A stretch of 64,000 nucleotides of DNA from Gorsachius magnificus (lineage: Eukaryota > Chordata > Aves > Pelecaniformes > Ardeidae), in the NCBI GenBank assembly GCA_034008185.1, contig CM067109.1:33078885-33142884 (forward strand), in the 5' to 3' direction. This document shows positions 25,608 to 37,437 of the stretch, piece by piece; position 1 is the first letter of the stretch, and each line of letters opens with the position of its first letter. The position numbers were made by a program, and so were the translations under genes. The notes under the pieces were generated by a model. That model was not told the origin of the DNA, searched no databases, and saw only the letters and a list, made by a program, of their open reading frames with translations.

Positions 25608-27507
25608 TGTTTCATTGTCCAAAGGAAAGATCACTCAGAATGGTGCCAACATGCTCTTTTTCATACAATTTATGATTGCTTTTTTTCACTAAATTTAGGG
25701 ACACAGAAGAAAAAGGAATGTGAGATGTGAAGATTTAAGATATGGTGGCATCCTGAGAGACTTCCTTGCAAGCAGACACCTCAGACTATCTCAACAAATG
25801 TGGTACCTAGGTTATATTTTGATTTAGTTTGAATGTTTTTGATTATACCAAAGGGTTAATAGTACAGGTTTTGTAATAAAAGACGACAGATTGCATCAAA
25901 TTTTAGTACCTTTAATGAACGTAGTGTCCCTGGTTTATGATGAGTTGTACTAGAGCTCTGCAGGTTCCTTTGCCATTTTTCTGTTGTGATGCTATAGCGA
26001 GGTAAGATGTTTCTTTCTGCCATTCATACCTTAGGTAAACAGATCGTTTCCAAAAATTCATAGCTGCTTGTGCTACTGAGAGATTTTTCAAAGTCAGATA
26101 AACATTTTTAAAAAGTATTTATCCTGAGATTCTTCAGCTTCTGTGAATTGTGCATGTAAGCTCTTCAAAAATCACCAAACTCTGGACTCCTTATTTGTCA
26201 GACTTATTTTTCTGCAAAATGTAATGTGTATTAAACACTTTGTGACATAGCACTCTCCAAGAATTTTGAGGGGAAAATTCTAATTGTTATTGCTCAGCAG
26301 TGGTAATATTTGACCATGGAACGATCTGGCTCAGAGGGCAAGAAGGCCCAGCTACAAGAGAGGGTTAAACTGGCTGGAAGCAGGAATTCTAGACACAGAA
26401 CAGACTCCTTGGAGGGAGTGAAGTTTCCCTTGGTGATGAGATAAAATGCTGAGCCTCAGCATTGTCTTGTAGCCATCCTGGAACAGGAGCACTCAGGGGG
26501 CCCAGCTCAGGGACCATTTCTGGGCAGCAGAGCTGGGCTGAAGGACAGACCCACAGCTGGGCTGAGGTGCCCCATACAGCTGCTATTGGGATTCGTGCTG
26601 CTGCAAGTGTATGTAAGGAAACTGCTTGTGACACATCTTTGCAGACTCCATGTTGAACCATGTATTGCAGTAGGATTCTGCACAATGCATTGTTCATTAA
26701 TTTTTTCTTCAAGCACAAACATGTGTTTAATTTGCCTTTAGGGATACCATAAAAATTCCCCAACAAGTTTCACAAGGCAGTTTTGGTTCAGTACATCTCA
26801 TGGCTAGATCACACTATGTGTACTCTGACTATGTCTTCAGAGCTTTTTAAGATCCTGAGAACCTGCTTAAATGCCAGCCCCAAAGCTTTATGAGACAACC
26901 TAATTGTTTTATTTGAATATCATCTTCACAACTCATTTGCTGCTGGTAGGCTGGCATCTCATCATGAAGTAGATAATGCTAATTAAGTAGTCATGTCTTA
27001 ACATTAACATCCTTTATTTAACTGGTAATGATCAGATGGAACAGTAGGCTTCAGCTATATTAAATGTCTAATAAAAGACTTGTACATACATCGTTTGTAA
27101 CATGAAGCAGTATCCAACCTTAGAAATTGTAATTGGAAATTACATTTTCATTTCTTTAAAAAGATTTTTCTGGGGCACACAAAAGTAGTCCTGGTAAAGC
27201 AGGATTTGTTTTGTTTACAGTCATTGTTCTTGGCTGAAAGAAGATGATCCAAATGATCTGGAATCATTCTGGGGCTATGATGTTTTGGGTTGTTTATAGG
27301 TTGTTCTGGCTAATTAACAGAATTTGCACAGATGATTAAGAAATGCAACACATTTCATTAATTAGTCTTCTACCCCAAAAGACTTAAGTTGAAATTCTGT
27401 TTTCAAAACCAGAAATAAATATTATGTTCTGATTTTAATACCTAAAAAATATTTATCCCCATTTGTCCCCAAAATTCCAGATACAAACCTGAATGACTGA
27501 CAGCACT

Positions 27508-27510
<3 letters not shown>

Positions 27511-27538
<28 letters not shown>
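27511..27538 (+). repeat. A28 homopolymer
   Basis: Twenty-eight consecutive A. The sequence to its left is not recognisable as a retrogene or SINE, and no flanking target duplication was identified. Confidence 0.95.
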
Positions 27539-27540
<2 letters not shown>

Positions 27541-29030
27541 AAAATGCAAAATTGTGCATTTGGTATACATTGAACTCAATCTTATCAAAATCAAATTTGT
27601 AATTAAAGGTGACTAATATTACAAGGTAATCAGTTCTCTTCACTATCAGGACAATAATATCAATAATGAAAAAGTACTGTTGATAAAATTTAATTTAGGA
27701 TATTCTAAATACATTGTGTTATATTCAGTTAAAGAAGGATGACCTGAGGGAAAAAGGGTCATTCTTAAAACCAAAACTAACATATGGATTGTTCTGTGTA
27801 CTAAAATCAGACAAATGGGTGATACCCGTGCTTTGCTGATGATGTGTCAAGGATGGAAGGAGGAGGCAAGATAATAAGAAGACAGAAGAACTGAAAAGCT
27901 CAGAGACAAAGTTTTCTCTGATGGATACCTCTAGAAAACTTCAAACAGCCCAGAAGATGACACTTTTAGAGCATCTTTCCAACAACAATTTTATAACAAA
28001 AATAATTTTAAAAGCCCGAATTACTTTGGGGTAAAATAATTTTTTAAGAAGATGGTTGATAAAGATAGTGGTGGATCTTTTCATTTTTATTTTCCATTTT
28101 TATTTCTTTTTGCTTGTCTTCTCAACTTTTGTAGATGTGTTTCTCCTACCCAAATCTCTAGAGCTAACAAAGATGTAACAATGCAAATACAAGCAGGAAT
28201 GAATTAATCTACAAAGATGGAAAACATTGGGTAGGTAAATGATCTTCTGTACATGCATACCAAAATACAATCTTCTGAAGGGTATTTAACTAGATATCAA
28301 CACAGACAAAAGCAGAATAAGATTCCTTAGTAGCATCTGAAGTTCTGTCACTACAAAGTAAAGGTTTGAGACTATAGCTCCTGATCTAAACAGAAGTATG
28401 TCTTCATCAGCAGTTCAAAGGCTAGTTTCATTGGACCTTTCTTAATCAAACAGCATGATATAACTGATTTTACTAGCCACTGTTTTTTATATTTCTGATA
28501 ATCACTGTTTAGTTTCCACCTGAAAGCAGATTTATATCATGAAGAGAGGAGTGAAGCCATGGCTGAGAAAGCTTCTGACAGCATAATTTCTAGAACAAGC
28601 ATGATTTTCTCTGGCTAGAATTTAATAAATGGGTGCTTAATTTTTATAGGATGAGATGATTCTTCCTACTTAGCGTTGCATGGACTGCCAGGAGAAGGAA
28701 TAGCAAACTAAATGCCAGAAAATTGTCCAAAATGAAGTAATGAACTTGAGAGAAGTAATAGCATTTGCTCCATCTGCAGAAATTTTACTATGTGTTAGGT
28801 CTCTTTAGGTACAGTTACAAAATGATGGGATGTAAGTGTATGGTGAGTGCTCTGTAGCAGATACACAGAGCAGTAGCTTGAATTAACCAGTCAATTTAAA
28901 GTTTCACGTCTTTACTATTCATGTATGACTACTACCAGGAAAGAATCATAGAATCATAGAATCACCTCGGTTGGAAAAGGCCTTTAAGATCATCGAGTCC
29001 AACCGTTAACCTAGCACTGCCATCCCACCA

Positions 29031-29747
29031 CTAAACCATGTCCCTAAGCACCTCATCTATCCTTCTTTTAAATACCTCCAGGGATGAGGACTCCACCACC
29101 TCCCTGAGCAGCCCATTCCAGAGCCTGACAACCCTCTCGGTGAAGAATTTTTTCCTAATATCTAGCCTAAACCTGCCCTGGCGCAGCTTCAAGCCATTTC
29201 CACTCGTCCTATCATCTGTTACCAGGGAGAAGAGGCCGACCCCCACCTCGCTACAGCCTCCTTTTAGGTAGCTGTAGAGGGCGATCAGGTCTCCCCTCAG
29301 CCTCCTCTTCTCCAGACTAAATAACCCCAGTTCCCTCAGCCGCTCCTCGTATGACTTGTGTTCCAGACCCCTCACCAGCTTGGTTGCTCTCCTCTGGACC
29401 TGTTCCAGCAAGGCAACATCTTTCTTGTAGTGAGGGGCCCAAAACTGAACACAGTATTCGAGGTGCGGCCTCACCAGCACCGAGTACAGGGGCACGATCA
29501 CTTCCCTACTCCTGCTGGTCACACTATTCCTGATACAGGCCAGGTTGCCATTGGCCTTCTTGGCCACCTGGGCACACTGCTGGCTCATATTCAGCCGGCT
29601 GTCAACCAGTACCCCCAGGTCTTTTTCCACCAGGCAGCTTTCCAGCCACTCTTCCCCAAGCCTGTAGCGCTGCATGGGGTTGTTGTGACCAAAGTGCAGG
29701 ACCCGGCACTTGGCCTTGTTGAACCTCATACAATTGGCCTCGGCCCA
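29031..29747 (-). pseudogene. CR1 ORF2 C-terminal segment of copy B after the TGA
   Basis: Same frame as 29748-30971. The 232 residues from M at 29729 are identical to copy A's 1655-2353 segment, and they end LRDMV before TAG. It is separated from the reverse transcriptase part only by the single TGA codon. Confidence 0.88.
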
Positions 29748-30971
29748 TCAATCCAGCCTGTCCAGGTCCCTTTGCAGAGCCCTCCTCCCCTCCAGCAGAT
29801 CAACACTCCCACCCAGTTTGGTGTCATCTGCAAATTTACTGAGGGCACACTCAATCCCCTCATCCAGGTCATTGATAAAGATATTAAACAAGACCAGCCC
29901 TAATACTGAGCCCTGGGGGACACCGCTTGTGACCGGCCGCCAACTGGATTTAGCTCCATTCACCACGACTCTCTGGGCTCGGCCATCCAGCCAGTTTTTA
30001 ACCCAGCAAAGAGTACATCCATCTAGGCCATGAACTGCCAGCTTCTCTATGAGAATGCTATGAGAGACTGTGTCGAAGGCTTTGCTGAAGTCCAGGTAGA
30101 CAACATCCACAGCCTTTCCCTCATCTACCAGGCGGGTCACCTGGTCATAGAAGGAAATCAGGTTGGTTAGGCAAGACTTGCCTTTCGTGAACCCATGCTG
30201 ACTGGGCCTGATCCCCTGATTGTCCTCCATGTGCCTGGTGAGCACACTCAAGATAAACCGCTCCATAATTTTCCCCGGTACCGAGGTCAGGCTGACTGGT
30301 CTGTAGTTCCCTGCATCCTCCTTCCGGCCCTTCTTGAAGAGAGGCGTCACATTTGCCAACCTCCAGCCATCTGGGACCTCCCCTGTTCTCCAGGACTGCT
30401 GATAAATGATAGAGAGTGGCTTGGCAAGCTCCTTTGCCAGCTCCTTCAGCACTCTTGGGTGGATCCCATCCGGCCCCATAGACTTGTGGATGTCCAGGTG
30501 GCATAGCAGGTCAAAGACTGCTTCCTCCTGGATTATGGGGGGTTCATTCCACTCTCTGTCCCCATCTTCCAGCTCAGGAGGCTGGGTACCCTGGGGATAA
30601 CTCGTCGGGCCATTAAAGACCGAGGCAAAGAAGGCGTTGAGTATCTCGGCCTTTTCCTCGTCTTTAGTGGCAATGTTCCCCCTTGCATCCACTAGTGGAT
30701 GGAGTTTCTCCCTGGCTCTCTTTTTGCTGTTAACATATTTATAAAAACTTTTCTTATTATCCCTTACAATAGTGGCCAGGTTAAAAACCAGCTGGGCTTT
30801 TGCCTTTCTAATTTCCTCTCTGCATGACCTGACAAGATCCCTGTACTCTCCTTGGGTTGCCTGCCCCTTCTTCCAGAGCTGGTAAGCTCTCCTTTTTTCC
30901 CTTAGTCGCACTAGTAGACCTCTGTCCAGCCAGGCCGGTCGTCTTCCCCGCCGATTCGTCTTACGGCACAT
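29748..30971 (-). CDS. CR1 ORF2 reverse transcriptase segment of copy B (ends at in-frame TGA)
   Basis: 407 open codons from an internal Met in [11 protein letters not shown]; the frame is open back to the truncation point. It holds the whole reverse transcriptase core: [50 protein letters not shown] near 30060-30095, [10 protein letters not shown], and FADD at 29823-29834. The endonuclease is absent because of 5' truncation, so it cannot move by itself. It stops at TGA (plus-strand TCA at 29748-29750) with WAEAN continuing in frame. Confidence 0.9.
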   Translation of the reverse strand: MCRKTNRRGRRPAWLDRGLLVRLREKRRAYQLWKKGQATQGEYRDLVRSCREEIRKAKAQLVFNLATIVRDNKKSFYKYVNSKKRAREKLHPLVDARGNIATKDEEKAEILNAFFASVFNGPTSYPQGTQPPELEDGDREWNEPPIIQEEAVFDLLCHLDIHKSMGPDGIHPRVLKELAKELAKPLSIIYQQSWRTGEVPDGWRLANVTPLFKKGRKEDAGNYRPVSLTSVPGKIMERFILSVLTRHMEDNQGIRPSQHGFTKGKSCLTNLISFYDQVTRLVDEGKAVDVVYLDFSKAFDTVSHSILIEKLAVHGLDGCTLCWVKNWLDGRAQRVVVNGAKSSWRPVTSGVPQGSVLGLVLFNIFINDLDEGIECALSKFADDTKLGGSVDLLEGRRALQRDLDRLD

Positions 30972-31016
30972 GGGGACAGCCTGGTCCTGTGCCTTTAAGA
31001 CTTCTTCCTTGAAAAA

Positions 31017-32759
31017 TCAAACTTTGTCTGTTTTGGCTCTTCTGCAAGACAAGATGTTTTTAAAATGAATCTGGATTAAATGAATATTCCTTTAGGAAAT
31101 ATTTTGATATTTTAGACAATTTTTTAGGTGCTTGTTAGATAATTTGGGTATGTGATAGTCACACACAGTACATCAAAAGCTAGAAAAATGCAGTAAGAGT
31201 TCTTTTTTGTATAGCTCTGTTGCGACTGCTGGAAATCTTGTCAACCCTAGACATCTCATTATAAGAAAGAGATTATTAAACTCTAAGAAGTTCAGCAAAC
31301 AGCATAAAAATATCATGGGAATGGAGAAACTGGCATAGAGGAAAAATTTAAGAAGGATAAATATGTATAAATTGGATATGAGAATAAGGGAGAGACAGTT
31401 ACAAATCTTAATAGCAGTCAAGGTATACTGTAAGAACCAGAGGGAGATTATTAGTTTTTGAGCAGTTGGAGAATGAAAATATTTAAGCTGTGTATTAGGA
31501 AACACTTTTTTGATAGTTAAATATATTAATCCATTGAATATTTTCATAACAGAATAGGAGAAACCATATTACATGAAATTATTCTACTTTGTTAAGCATA
31601 ATTGTCATATATTAGAATTAGGACTTGCCAAAGTCAATGGATTTTTCCAGCACATCCTAGAGCACCTCAGTATTTCTTATTCAGCAGTTTGATAGTGATT
31701 CCAACACAGGGAAATTTATAGAACAAGCAGTTAGAAGAAGCTCCAAACCCTACCAGAAATAAGGGATGGAAGAAACAGCAGAAAGTCTGAGACAATAAAG
31801 GACTTTGGAGCCATGCTTCTTTTCTAGGAAATGTACCAAGGTGGTTATAATGTTATGTATGCAGTTGCTTTGCTATTGTTGAGTTTGAGATTTTATTTTT
31901 CTCACCAAAAAAATGCACAGAACATATAGTAATTCAGCAAAATAGACTCACAAGGCTTTTGTTTTAATTTTTTTTGCTATTAATCTCACTCAGGTTTCTT
32001 CTGTCAAATTTCATAAGAAGAAGAAACACAGGGGTTTACAGCGATTTTCAACCAGTATTGAAATTGAAGTGACACAATGATATAAGAATGTATGGATGTC
32101 TGAATACTGAGAAAAATACAGATAGAATAGCAAAAAGAGTTTTTTGGTTTGTTTGGTTTGAGGTGGTTTTTAAGAAAAAAAGTATTTTAGATTGTAACCT
32201 GGCACAAGTAAATTCCATCCTGAGAAATAGATCACTTTGATGTGTAAACCCAGAAATATTACTTCACCTAAGAAAGTAGATAAAAATATATTTTTTTTGT
32301 TCTTAACTTTTAATGAAATTTCTTTTTTATAACAGTGTTCAGAAAAACAAAAACTATGTATGTTGTAAAAAAAAAGCAAGCTGCAGAATTTTTATTTTTA
32401 ATACAAAGTGAGATTATTAAATTTCTGCATAAATTTCAGTCATGAACTGACCTCTGAGTTTGAGCGTTTGGTCATGAAGTATTAACAATTGTTTTCTAAT
32501 TCTGGATGTAAAAAGGTTTTATTCCATAACACCCTTCATAAATCTCATTTTCTCAAGCAGAGCAATTTGTGTACAGAAGTAAAATAAGATTTGACCACAG
32601 ATCAGAGATAAGCCCTAGGGACTGCATGCCAATGTTTGAGGGATGGTGTTCTAGCAAGGTCCTTCAGTCTGCCATCCCAGTGGAGGTAGGAAATGGAGAT
32701 CCATGCGACAGCAAAGACGCAAGGATTGTTGATGTGAAACCACGGAAGTGCCTGAGAAC
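31017..32759. other. Unique AT-rich stretch; last ~190 bp possibly CR1-derived
   Basis: No gene to about 32568. From 32569 an open frame runs into copy C, but the part before about 32760 does not read as CR1 endonuclease. It may be an internally deleted upstream piece of the same element (ORF1/5' region) or unrelated DNA. Confidence 0.45.
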
Positions 32760-33057
32760 AGTCTCACAATTGCTAGCCCTTGTTCTCATGGGGGACTTCA
32801 ACTTACTGACACAGCTGGTGAGGAAGCCAGCTAGGGAAGAGGCCCTGCTGGATCTGTTTTTTGTGAACAGTGAATGCCTTGCAGGTCATGTGATTGTTGG
32901 AGGCCATCTTGGGCACAGTGATGATGAAATGATAGAGTTTTCGATTCTTGCAGAAGTAAGAAGGATTGTTAGCAGAACTGCTACCTTGGGCTTGCAGAGG
33001 GCAGACTTTTTCCTTTTTAGGGCCTGGTTGATATTGTCCCTTGGGAGGCAGTCCTGA
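32569..33057 (+). pseudogene. CR1 endonuclease remnant of copy C with unexplained N-terminal part
   Basis: 162 codons. Residues from about 66 on match CR1 endonuclease (LALVLMGDFN, LLDLFFVNSECLAG, VGGHLGHSDDEMIEFSI). The SDH motif of the family is SDD here. The first ~65 residues have no counterpart in copy A, whose own sequence starts further 3'. Confidence 0.7.
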
Positions 33058-33406
33058 ACAGCAAAGGACTCCAGGAAGGCTGGACGCTCTTCAAGAAGGA
33101 AATCCTGGAGGCGCAGCAGCAGGCCATCCCTATATGCCAAAAGATGAGCTGTCAGAGAAGAAGACTAGCCTGGCTGAACAGAGAGAGTTGACTGAACCCA
33201 GGAAACAAAGAGAGTTTATGACCTTTGGAAGAAAGGGCAGGCATCTTAGGAGGACTACAAAGATGTCGTAAGGTTATCCAGAGAGAAAATTAAAAAGGTC
33301 AAAGCTCAACTAGAACTTAATCTGGCTACTGCAGTAAAAGACAATAAAAAATGTCTATAAATACATTAACAATAAATGGAGGGCTAAGGAGAATGTCCAC
33401 CCTTTA

Positions 33407-33724
33407 TTGAATGGGGGGGAAAATATAGTGACAAAGGATAAGGAAAAGGCTGAGGTACTTAATACCTTCTTTTCCTCAGTCTTCCACAGTAAGACAAATG
33501 GTTCTTGGGGTACCCAGCCCCCTGAGCTAGAAGACAAGGGCAGGGAGCAGAATGAAGCCCCCATAATCCAAGAAGAAAGGCTTAGCAACCTACTACACTG
33601 CATAGATACTCACAGGTCTGTGGGGCCGGATGGGATCCACCCAAGGCTACTGAAGGACTTGGTGGAAGTGCCCACTTTCAATCCTTTATCAGCAATCCTG
33701 GCTAACCAGGGAGGTCCCAGTTGA
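33407..33724 (+). pseudogene. CR1 ORF2 remnant of copy C, N-terminal reverse transcriptase part
   Basis: Reads [35 protein letters not shown] and [14 protein letters not shown], equivalent to copy A residues in nt 720-945. The frame is lost just after PLSAILANQGGPS. Confidence 0.75.
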
Positions 33725-34390
33725 CTGGTGGTTAGCAAATGTGATGCCTATCTAGAAGAAGGGCTGGAAGGAGGACCCGGGCAACTACAGACCTGTCAGA
33801 CTGACCTTGGTGCCAGGGAGGGTTATAATTTTGAGTGCCATCACATAGCATGTACAGGATAAGCAGGTGATCAGGTCCAGTTAACATGGGTTTATAAAAG
33901 GCAGTTTCTGCTTGTAACCTGATCTCTTTCTATGGCTTAGTGGATGAGAGAAAGGCTGTGGATGTTTTTTACCTGGACCTTTGACATTGTTTCTGACAGC
34001 ATTCTGGAGAAATTGCCTGCTCATGGCTTGGTTGGGAGTATGCTTCGCTGGACAAAAAAAAATGGCTGGCTGACCAGGCCCAAAAAGTTGTGGTGGAAGG
34101 ATTTAAATCCAGCTGGCAACCAGTCATGAGTAGTATTCCTCAGGGCTCAGCACTAGGGCCAGTTCTGTTTAACATCTTTATCAATGACCTGAATGCGGGG
34201 ATCGAGTGCTCCCTCAGTCAGTTTGCAGACAACGCCAACCTGGGTGGGAGTGTTGATCTATTTTAGGGTAGAAAAGCTCTACCCTAGAGAGGCATGAGGA
34301 CAGGCTGAGTTGATGGGCTGAGGTCAACTGTATAAGATTCAACAAGCCCAAGCGCTAGGTCCTGCACTTGGGTCACAACAACCCCGTGCA

Positions 34391-34865
34391 ATGTTACAGG
34401 CAGAAAAGGACCTGAGGGTGTTGGTCAACAGACAGCTGAATATGAGCCAGTGTGCCCAGGTGGCCAAGAAGTCCAATAACGTCCTATCTTGTATCAGGAA
34501 TAGTGTGGCCAGGAGGAGTAGGGAGGTGATCGTGACTGTGTACTTGGCACTGGTGAGGCTGCACCTTGAATACTGTGTTCAGTTTTGGGCCCCTCCAGCA
34601 AAGAGCAGTGAAGCTGGTAACAGACCTAAAGAATGAGACTTATGAGGAGTGGCTGAGGGAACTGGGGTTGTTTAGCCTGGAGAAAAGGAGGCTGAGGGGA
34701 GACCTTATCGCCCTCTACAACTACCTGAAAGGAGGCTGTAACAAGGTGGGTGTTGGTCTCTTCTCCCAAGTAACAAGTGATAGGATGAGAGGACATGGTC
34801 TGAAGTTGTACCAGGGGTGGTTTAGATTGGATATTAGGAAAGATTTTTTTCTTAAAGGAAAATAA
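34391..34865 (+). pseudogene. CR1 ORF2 C-terminal remnants of copy C (two overlapping frames)
   Basis: The first frame (34391-34636) carries [19 protein letters not shown] and [10 protein letters not shown]. The second (34566-34865) carries the continuation [20 protein letters not shown] and [19 protein letters not shown] short deletion after FWAP explains the frame change. Confidence 0.75.
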
Positions 34866-37250
34866 TATTTTCTAACTGAAACTGTTATCAAGCATTGGAA
34901 CAGGCTGCCCAGCGAAGTGGTTGAGTCCCCAACCCTGGAGATATTTAAAAGATGTGTAGACAAGGTGCTTAGGGACATGATTTAGTGATGGGATGGCAGG
35001 GTTAGGTTAACAGTTGGACTTGATGATCTTAAAGGTCTTTTCCAATCTAAATGATTCTGTGATTCTATCTGCTACCTTTTGGATCTCTCCTTTGTGGCTG
35101 ATGACACTGCAGCAAACTAGAATGTTGTGGTCTGCTTGTTTACTTACAGTGATAGGGTGGATAACTCCTGATTTTTTAATGCATTTTAGGTTACTATGAC
35201 ATTGATAGATGTTAGTTATGAATTTGCTTTAATAGTTGGCCTTGTTACTATTTGATTAACTTATAAATTTTCATTAAAAACATTTTTCATAACAAAATAT
35301 TTTCATGCTTGCTGTAACCACAGCAGTGGAACTAATCTTTTGTCCCCCCTGTTGCTACAGCTGGCCCATCCCACTCAGGTAAAAGTGAACGAGTCCCTGA
35401 GTTGCCTGGCCTGAAACTGGTGTTGGGGTATCTTCTGCAAAAAAATCCCCAAACATGCTGCAGTTACTTGCAATGAACTTAAGAAAACCCTTTACATAGA
35501 TATGGAAGATTTTTTTTTTTCTTAGAACTATCTATTCCAGTTTACTCTAAAATAAATAAGTAAAATAATTTATTAATTCTAAAGAAATCTCCAAACATGT
35601 TAAGTTTATTTCAGCAGTTAAAATGAGAATTACCTGGGGAAGAAGTATTGTACCTGTTCTATCCCTTCTTTATGTTTTTGGGGTTTTTTTGTTTGTTTGC
35701 TTTTCATTACATCTCTTCACAAACTCAAGCTATGTTGGTTTACTGTACTGTATCTGCAGATATACATTTAAAGAACCTCAAAAACCTCTGTATCCTCTAT
35801 TCATTTGTATTCTATTGGGTTTTTTGGCCTGTATGTCTTATTTCTGTTCTTGTTTATTTTCTGCATCTGTTATTTATCTATACAAAGTATTTGAGAACAA
35901 TTTCAAGAAGATGCTAAACAAAATTAAAATTCTTTCATATCAGTAGAACCATTTACCTTAACGATTTCCAATAACCTTATTTTCTTTACAGAAACTTATT
36001 TCATATTTAATAGCAGGGCAGTCTGCATCTTACCCAGATATTCCAACAGTTGAGTTGGAATTAAGTTGGAATTGAGTTGATAATCTTTAAAAGACAGTCT
36101 TTAACTGAAGATGAAAAATTCTGATTAGGTAATTTCTGTGATGGGTATATGTTTTCCTGTAGGAAAAAAAATTGATTACTCAACATGCTTTGAAGTATAT
36201 TAATTATTTTCATAAGGAATTCAAAATAGTGCATATTTTTAAATAGCTAGGGTTCTCACCTCTTTTTTCCCCTGTTCATTCTAAAATATAGTTTGTTTGA
36301 AAGTCCATCATAGCATCTTTTTTTTATTTTATCAGCTGTAGTTAGACATATATTATAGCAAGTGGATAACAAAGTTGGTGGACTTTCATTAGATCTTTTA
36401 ATTTTCACATACTTTGTAAAATGTATGAATGTTAGAGAGATTTGCAGCTATCAAAGACATGCAAAGCTATTTTGACTTCCTTTGTGTCCACTGAAAGGAA
36501 ACACTCTCAGTCCTGAAATCAAAATGCTTTGTTTCAGCTTCTTCAATGCAACTGAAACCCCCTGTATCCTAGAATGATCTGACTTTATTTAGTGTTCAGC
36601 GGAGTCACAGTTTTAGGTGTGATCTAGGCTGTCATTTGGATGCCACAAAACCACATTCTTCTTTATGACTGATGGTCCTCAGCCAACTCATAAATTCTGT
36701 GATACACTAATGCCCTGCAGTAGTTCAGGGTGCTGAAGTCTGCATTATATCACAGTGGCTATAATACAGCTGCAGGATGACTGGACCTTAGGACAGAAGG
36801 AAAGTACGACACATATGACCCACTGATTCTACTAAGCACTTTGTCAGCAGAGGCAGACATAGAATGTCTGGGTACGACAAACCCAAAAACAAACATAGAA
36901 GTTTGATTTGATAATATGGAATATTTCAATCTAGATCAGCTTGAAGCAGGTCTGTTTCTTCACTTTTTTCCCCCAATTAATAGAGATGACATTTTGCTAT
37001 ACAGAGATTTTAGTTTCTATTGAAAAGCATATAATTAAAATTTCCCAATCACTTGTAATGGATCTTTATATAAACCATTTCAGAAGGATATAAACCAACA
37101 TTGCATATGACAGTACAAATTCCTTCCTGTGCTCGAACTTCATTATGCTCTTCCATCCTGTTCAAGACAGAAACAGAGAGAAACAAGCTATTTTACTAAA
37201 ACAGAACTGAGATTTATTCTATCTCTTTTCCCTGTTTTTACTGGGTGATT

Positions 37251-37268
37251 GGGGGGGGGGGGGGGGGG
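37251..37268 (+). repeat. G18 homopolymer
   Basis: Eighteen consecutive G in otherwise AT-rich DNA. It has strong quadruplex potential and is prone to sequencing and assembly error, so the length is uncertain. Confidence 0.9.
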
Positions 37269-37310
37269 AGAAAGAAACAGGAAAAAGAAATAGAAAACAT
37301 AATCCTTGGG

Positions 37311-37437
37311 TTTTTTCTTTTTTCTCGTCTTGTTTTTTTCTGTTTTCTTTTTATCTTTTTTCTTATTTCTTTTTGGTTTTTTTCTCTTTTCCATTTTTAT
37401 TTGTTTCTTTATTTTTTATCTCTTTTGTGTTTTTACC
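37311..37437 (+). repeat. T-rich pyrimidine tract
   Basis: About 125 bp made mostly of T runs broken by C and occasional G. The open frames on both strands here (37188-37394 minus, 37245-37487 plus) are products of this low complexity. Confidence 0.85.

Larger units (their letters stand above)
25050..28943. other. Repeat-poor stretch with a G-quadruplex motif, a GC-richer patch and an A28 run
   Basis: No gene recognised. The patch at about 26310-26650 is clearly GC-richer than its surroundings, with no motif I can name. The open frames there (26389-26766 minus, 26462-26656 plus) are on opposite strands and share no recognisable domain. Confidence 0.5.
28944..31016 (-). mobile_element. CR1 LINE retrotransposon, young copy B (inverted near-duplicate of copy A)
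   Basis: Minus-strand CR1 matching copy A from its position about 369 to its 3' tail. It is truncated within the endonuclease-to-RT linker at about 31016, where the shared sequence ends after CTTGAAAAA. The tail AATCATAGAATCATAG is at the low end. The left and right flanks differ from those of copy A, so this is a separate insertion and not a duplicated chromosomal block. Translated differences from copy A are few: five changes in the 407-residue segment and none in the 232-residue segment. It carries the same in-frame TGA. Confidence 0.95.
32760..35068 (+). mobile_element. CR1 LINE, older copy C of the copy A/B lineage
   Basis: Reads VSQLLALVLMGDFNL (endonuclease), then the remaining endonuclease with a decayed GHLGHSDDEMIEF block, the reverse transcriptase in several frames, and a 3' UTR with GGTTAACAGTTGGACTTGATG ending ATGATTCTGTGATTCTAT. 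There is an in-frame deletion of 26 codons between DFNL and LTQLV compared with copy A. The polymerase box has become FADN (34222-34233), which loses the second catalytic aspartate. Many frameshifts and stops occur (for example near 33057, 33272 and 33724). A TGA at 34311-34313 lies at the same codon as the TGA of copies A and B. Confidence 0.93.

Noticed and set aside
27511..27538. A28 run as the poly(A) tail of a processed pseudogene or SINE
   Set aside because: No recognisable gene or SINE body precedes it and no target duplication was found around it.
35340..35400. Possible tiny exon (CTACAG before and GTAAAA after an 18-bp GC-rich piece)
   Set aside because: Splice-like dinucleotides occur by chance at this density; no neighbouring exon or coding potential.
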